From Geoglobus sp. (lineage in GTDB: Archaea; Halobacteriota; Archaeoglobi; Archaeoglobales; Archaeoglobaceae): DNA of 5,074 bases. Shown here in pieces: positions 4,586-5,074 of the stretch. Position 1 is the stretch's first letter; each line of letters opens with the position of its first letter. The notes under the pieces were generated by a model. It worked only from the letters and a program-made list of their open reading frames with translations. It was not told the DNA's origin and made no database searches. The position numbers and the translations under genes were made by a program. The stretch spans positions 1 through 5,074 of the forward strand of contig JALUWC010000571.1 in the NCBI GenBank assembly GCA_027019885.1, read 5' to 3'.

Positions 4586-4762
4586 TTAAAAATAGCCTTT
4601 CTTTCGGAGAAAATCTTCAAGAGCAAGATTCATGACATCACTGAGATCCAGACAGTTCTGTTTGACCTTTTCAATTAATTCCTGTTCAAGCATCACCGTT
4701 GTCTTGATTCTGTGCTTTTTCTCCAGTCCGAGAATTCTTCTCATAACAATACTCTCAGTCAT
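4586..4762 (-). CDS. Ribbon-helix-helix (RHH) DNA-binding protein (58 residues)
   Basis: The C-terminal 40 residues match the CopG/Arc-type RHH plan: a strand (HRIKTTVML, residues 18-26), helix A (EQELIEKVKQ), a turn, then helix B (LSDVMNLALEDFLRKKG). RHH proteins dimerise through the strand and insert it in the major groove. The first 17 residues (MTESIVMRRILGLEKKH) are a short basic extension. ATG at 4762 is chosen because GGGTGGTT lies just upstream and the gene overlaps the previous stop by eight bases. A longer frame from TTG at 4828 would overlap that gene heavily. It is the last gene before the terminator and is followed by the repeat-bearing promoter, so repression or activation of the surface operon is the likely role. 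There is no toxin-binding C-terminal extension. Confidence 0.8.
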   Translation of the reverse strand: MTESIVMRRILGLEKKHRIKTTVMLEQELIEKVKQNCLDLSDVMNLALEDFLRKKGYF

Positions 4763-5042
4763 GAGAACCACCCAGAATGGATTTCCTAATCTCAGAATAA
4801 CGCTTCTTTCCAATCTTTCTTTCATCAATAAGGTGGTATTTCTTTTCCTTGAGATCTACAATGACCAGAACGTTTGCCTTCATGCCGTCCTCCTTGCGGA
4901 ACTCGTAGACCTCTCCTCTGCCATCCTGAGTTCTGCCATGGAATTTTGCAAGTTTTTTGATGAGATTGTAACTCTCTTCAAAAGTTGTTTTTTGTAGGAC
5001 GGATCCCAAAACAATATCAACAGAATTCCTGAAAATTCTCAT
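4755..5042 (-). CDS. Unrecognised small cytoplasmic protein (95 residues)
   Basis: This is a soluble, mixed-charge protein with no signal or membrane segment. The order appears to be a helix (TTFEESYNLIKKLAKFHG), a strand-rich centre (GRGEVYEFRKEDGMKANVLVIVDLKEKKYHLIDERK) and a basic C-terminal helix (KKRYSEIRKSIL). ATG at 5042 overlaps the previous stop as ATGA, and AGGAGGT is nine bases upstream. Its own end overlaps the RHH gene by eight bases, so the two are co-translated. An alpha/beta protein next to an RHH protein could be a regulator partner or a toxin-antitoxin pair in toxin-first order, but no toxin family motif is visible. Function unknown. Confidence 0.75.
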   Translation of the reverse strand: MRIFRNSVDIVLGSVLQKTTFEESYNLIKKLAKFHGRTQDGRGEVYEFRKEDGMKANVLVIVDLKEKKYHLIDERKIGKKRYSEIRKSILGGSHD

Positions 5043-5074
5043 TTTGTATCGACCTCCTTTATGGGGAATTTGTC
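5039..5074 (-). CDS. C-terminal tail of an upstream gene (runs off the right edge)
   Basis: From the right edge the minus strand has an open frame of eleven codons (DKFPIKEVDTK) ending in TGA at 5041-5039. The TGA overlaps the ATG of the 95-residue gene in the same ATGA manner as other junctions here, which is why I think it is a real gene end. No function can be inferred. Confidence 0.4.
   Translation of the reverse strand, partial: DKFPIKEVDTK

Noticed and set aside
4632..4997. Plus-strand open frame of 121 codons
   Set aside because: It is antisense to the RHH and 95-residue genes, which have SD sites, ATGA-type overlaps and a recognisable RHH fold. The plus-strand product is Ser/Leu/Phe-rich shadow sequence without a convincing SD.

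Overview
The window looks archaeal, probably a thermophilic euryarchaeon or a mobile element or virus of one. The evidence is a prepilin with the archaeal class III signal motif (AVSPVIG followed by a long hydrophobic helix), strong GGTGA-type Shine-Dalgarno (SD) sites, frequent GTG and TTG starts, AGA/AGG-rich arginine codons, a TATA-type promoter and T-run termination. I see no replication, integration, tRNA, rRNA or CRISPR sequence, so the genus and the chromosomal or extrachromosomal status stay open. Archaeoglobales-like is a guess.

All credible genes are on the minus strand and read right to left. From the right edge: the last 11 codons of an upstream gene, an unrecognised 95-residue cytoplasmic protein, and a 58-residue ribbon-helix-helix (RHH) DNA-binding protein. 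These are chained by overlapping stop/start codons and end at a T-rich terminator. The control region that follows holds two exact 18-bp tandem repeats directly upstream of a TATA box, so the RHH protein is the obvious candidate to bind there.

The main operon starts at this promoter. In order it encodes a 66-residue one-helix membrane protein, a 119-residue secreted and membrane-anchored protein, a 57-residue very basic protein, a type IV pilin-like protein, a 651-residue surface protein (three N-terminal membrane helices, a large ectodomain, two PEGA-like domains, a Thr/Gly/Pro stalk and a C-terminal anchor), a 322-residue signal-peptide protein with a hydrophobic helical C-terminal half, and an 85-residue very basic helical protein. 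At the left edge an untranslated-looking remnant repeats the C-terminus of the 322-residue protein, and another gene begins and runs off the window. Genes abut or overlap by a few bases, and SD sites often lie across the preceding stop codon, so the block is probably translated in a coupled way.

Six of the seven complete products of the main operon are either predicted membrane or surface proteins (five) or, with two in total, tiny strongly basic proteins. No enzyme is recognisable. My inference is a cell-surface or virion/vesicle structural module under RHH control. No product has a confirmed viral homologue from sequence reading alone.
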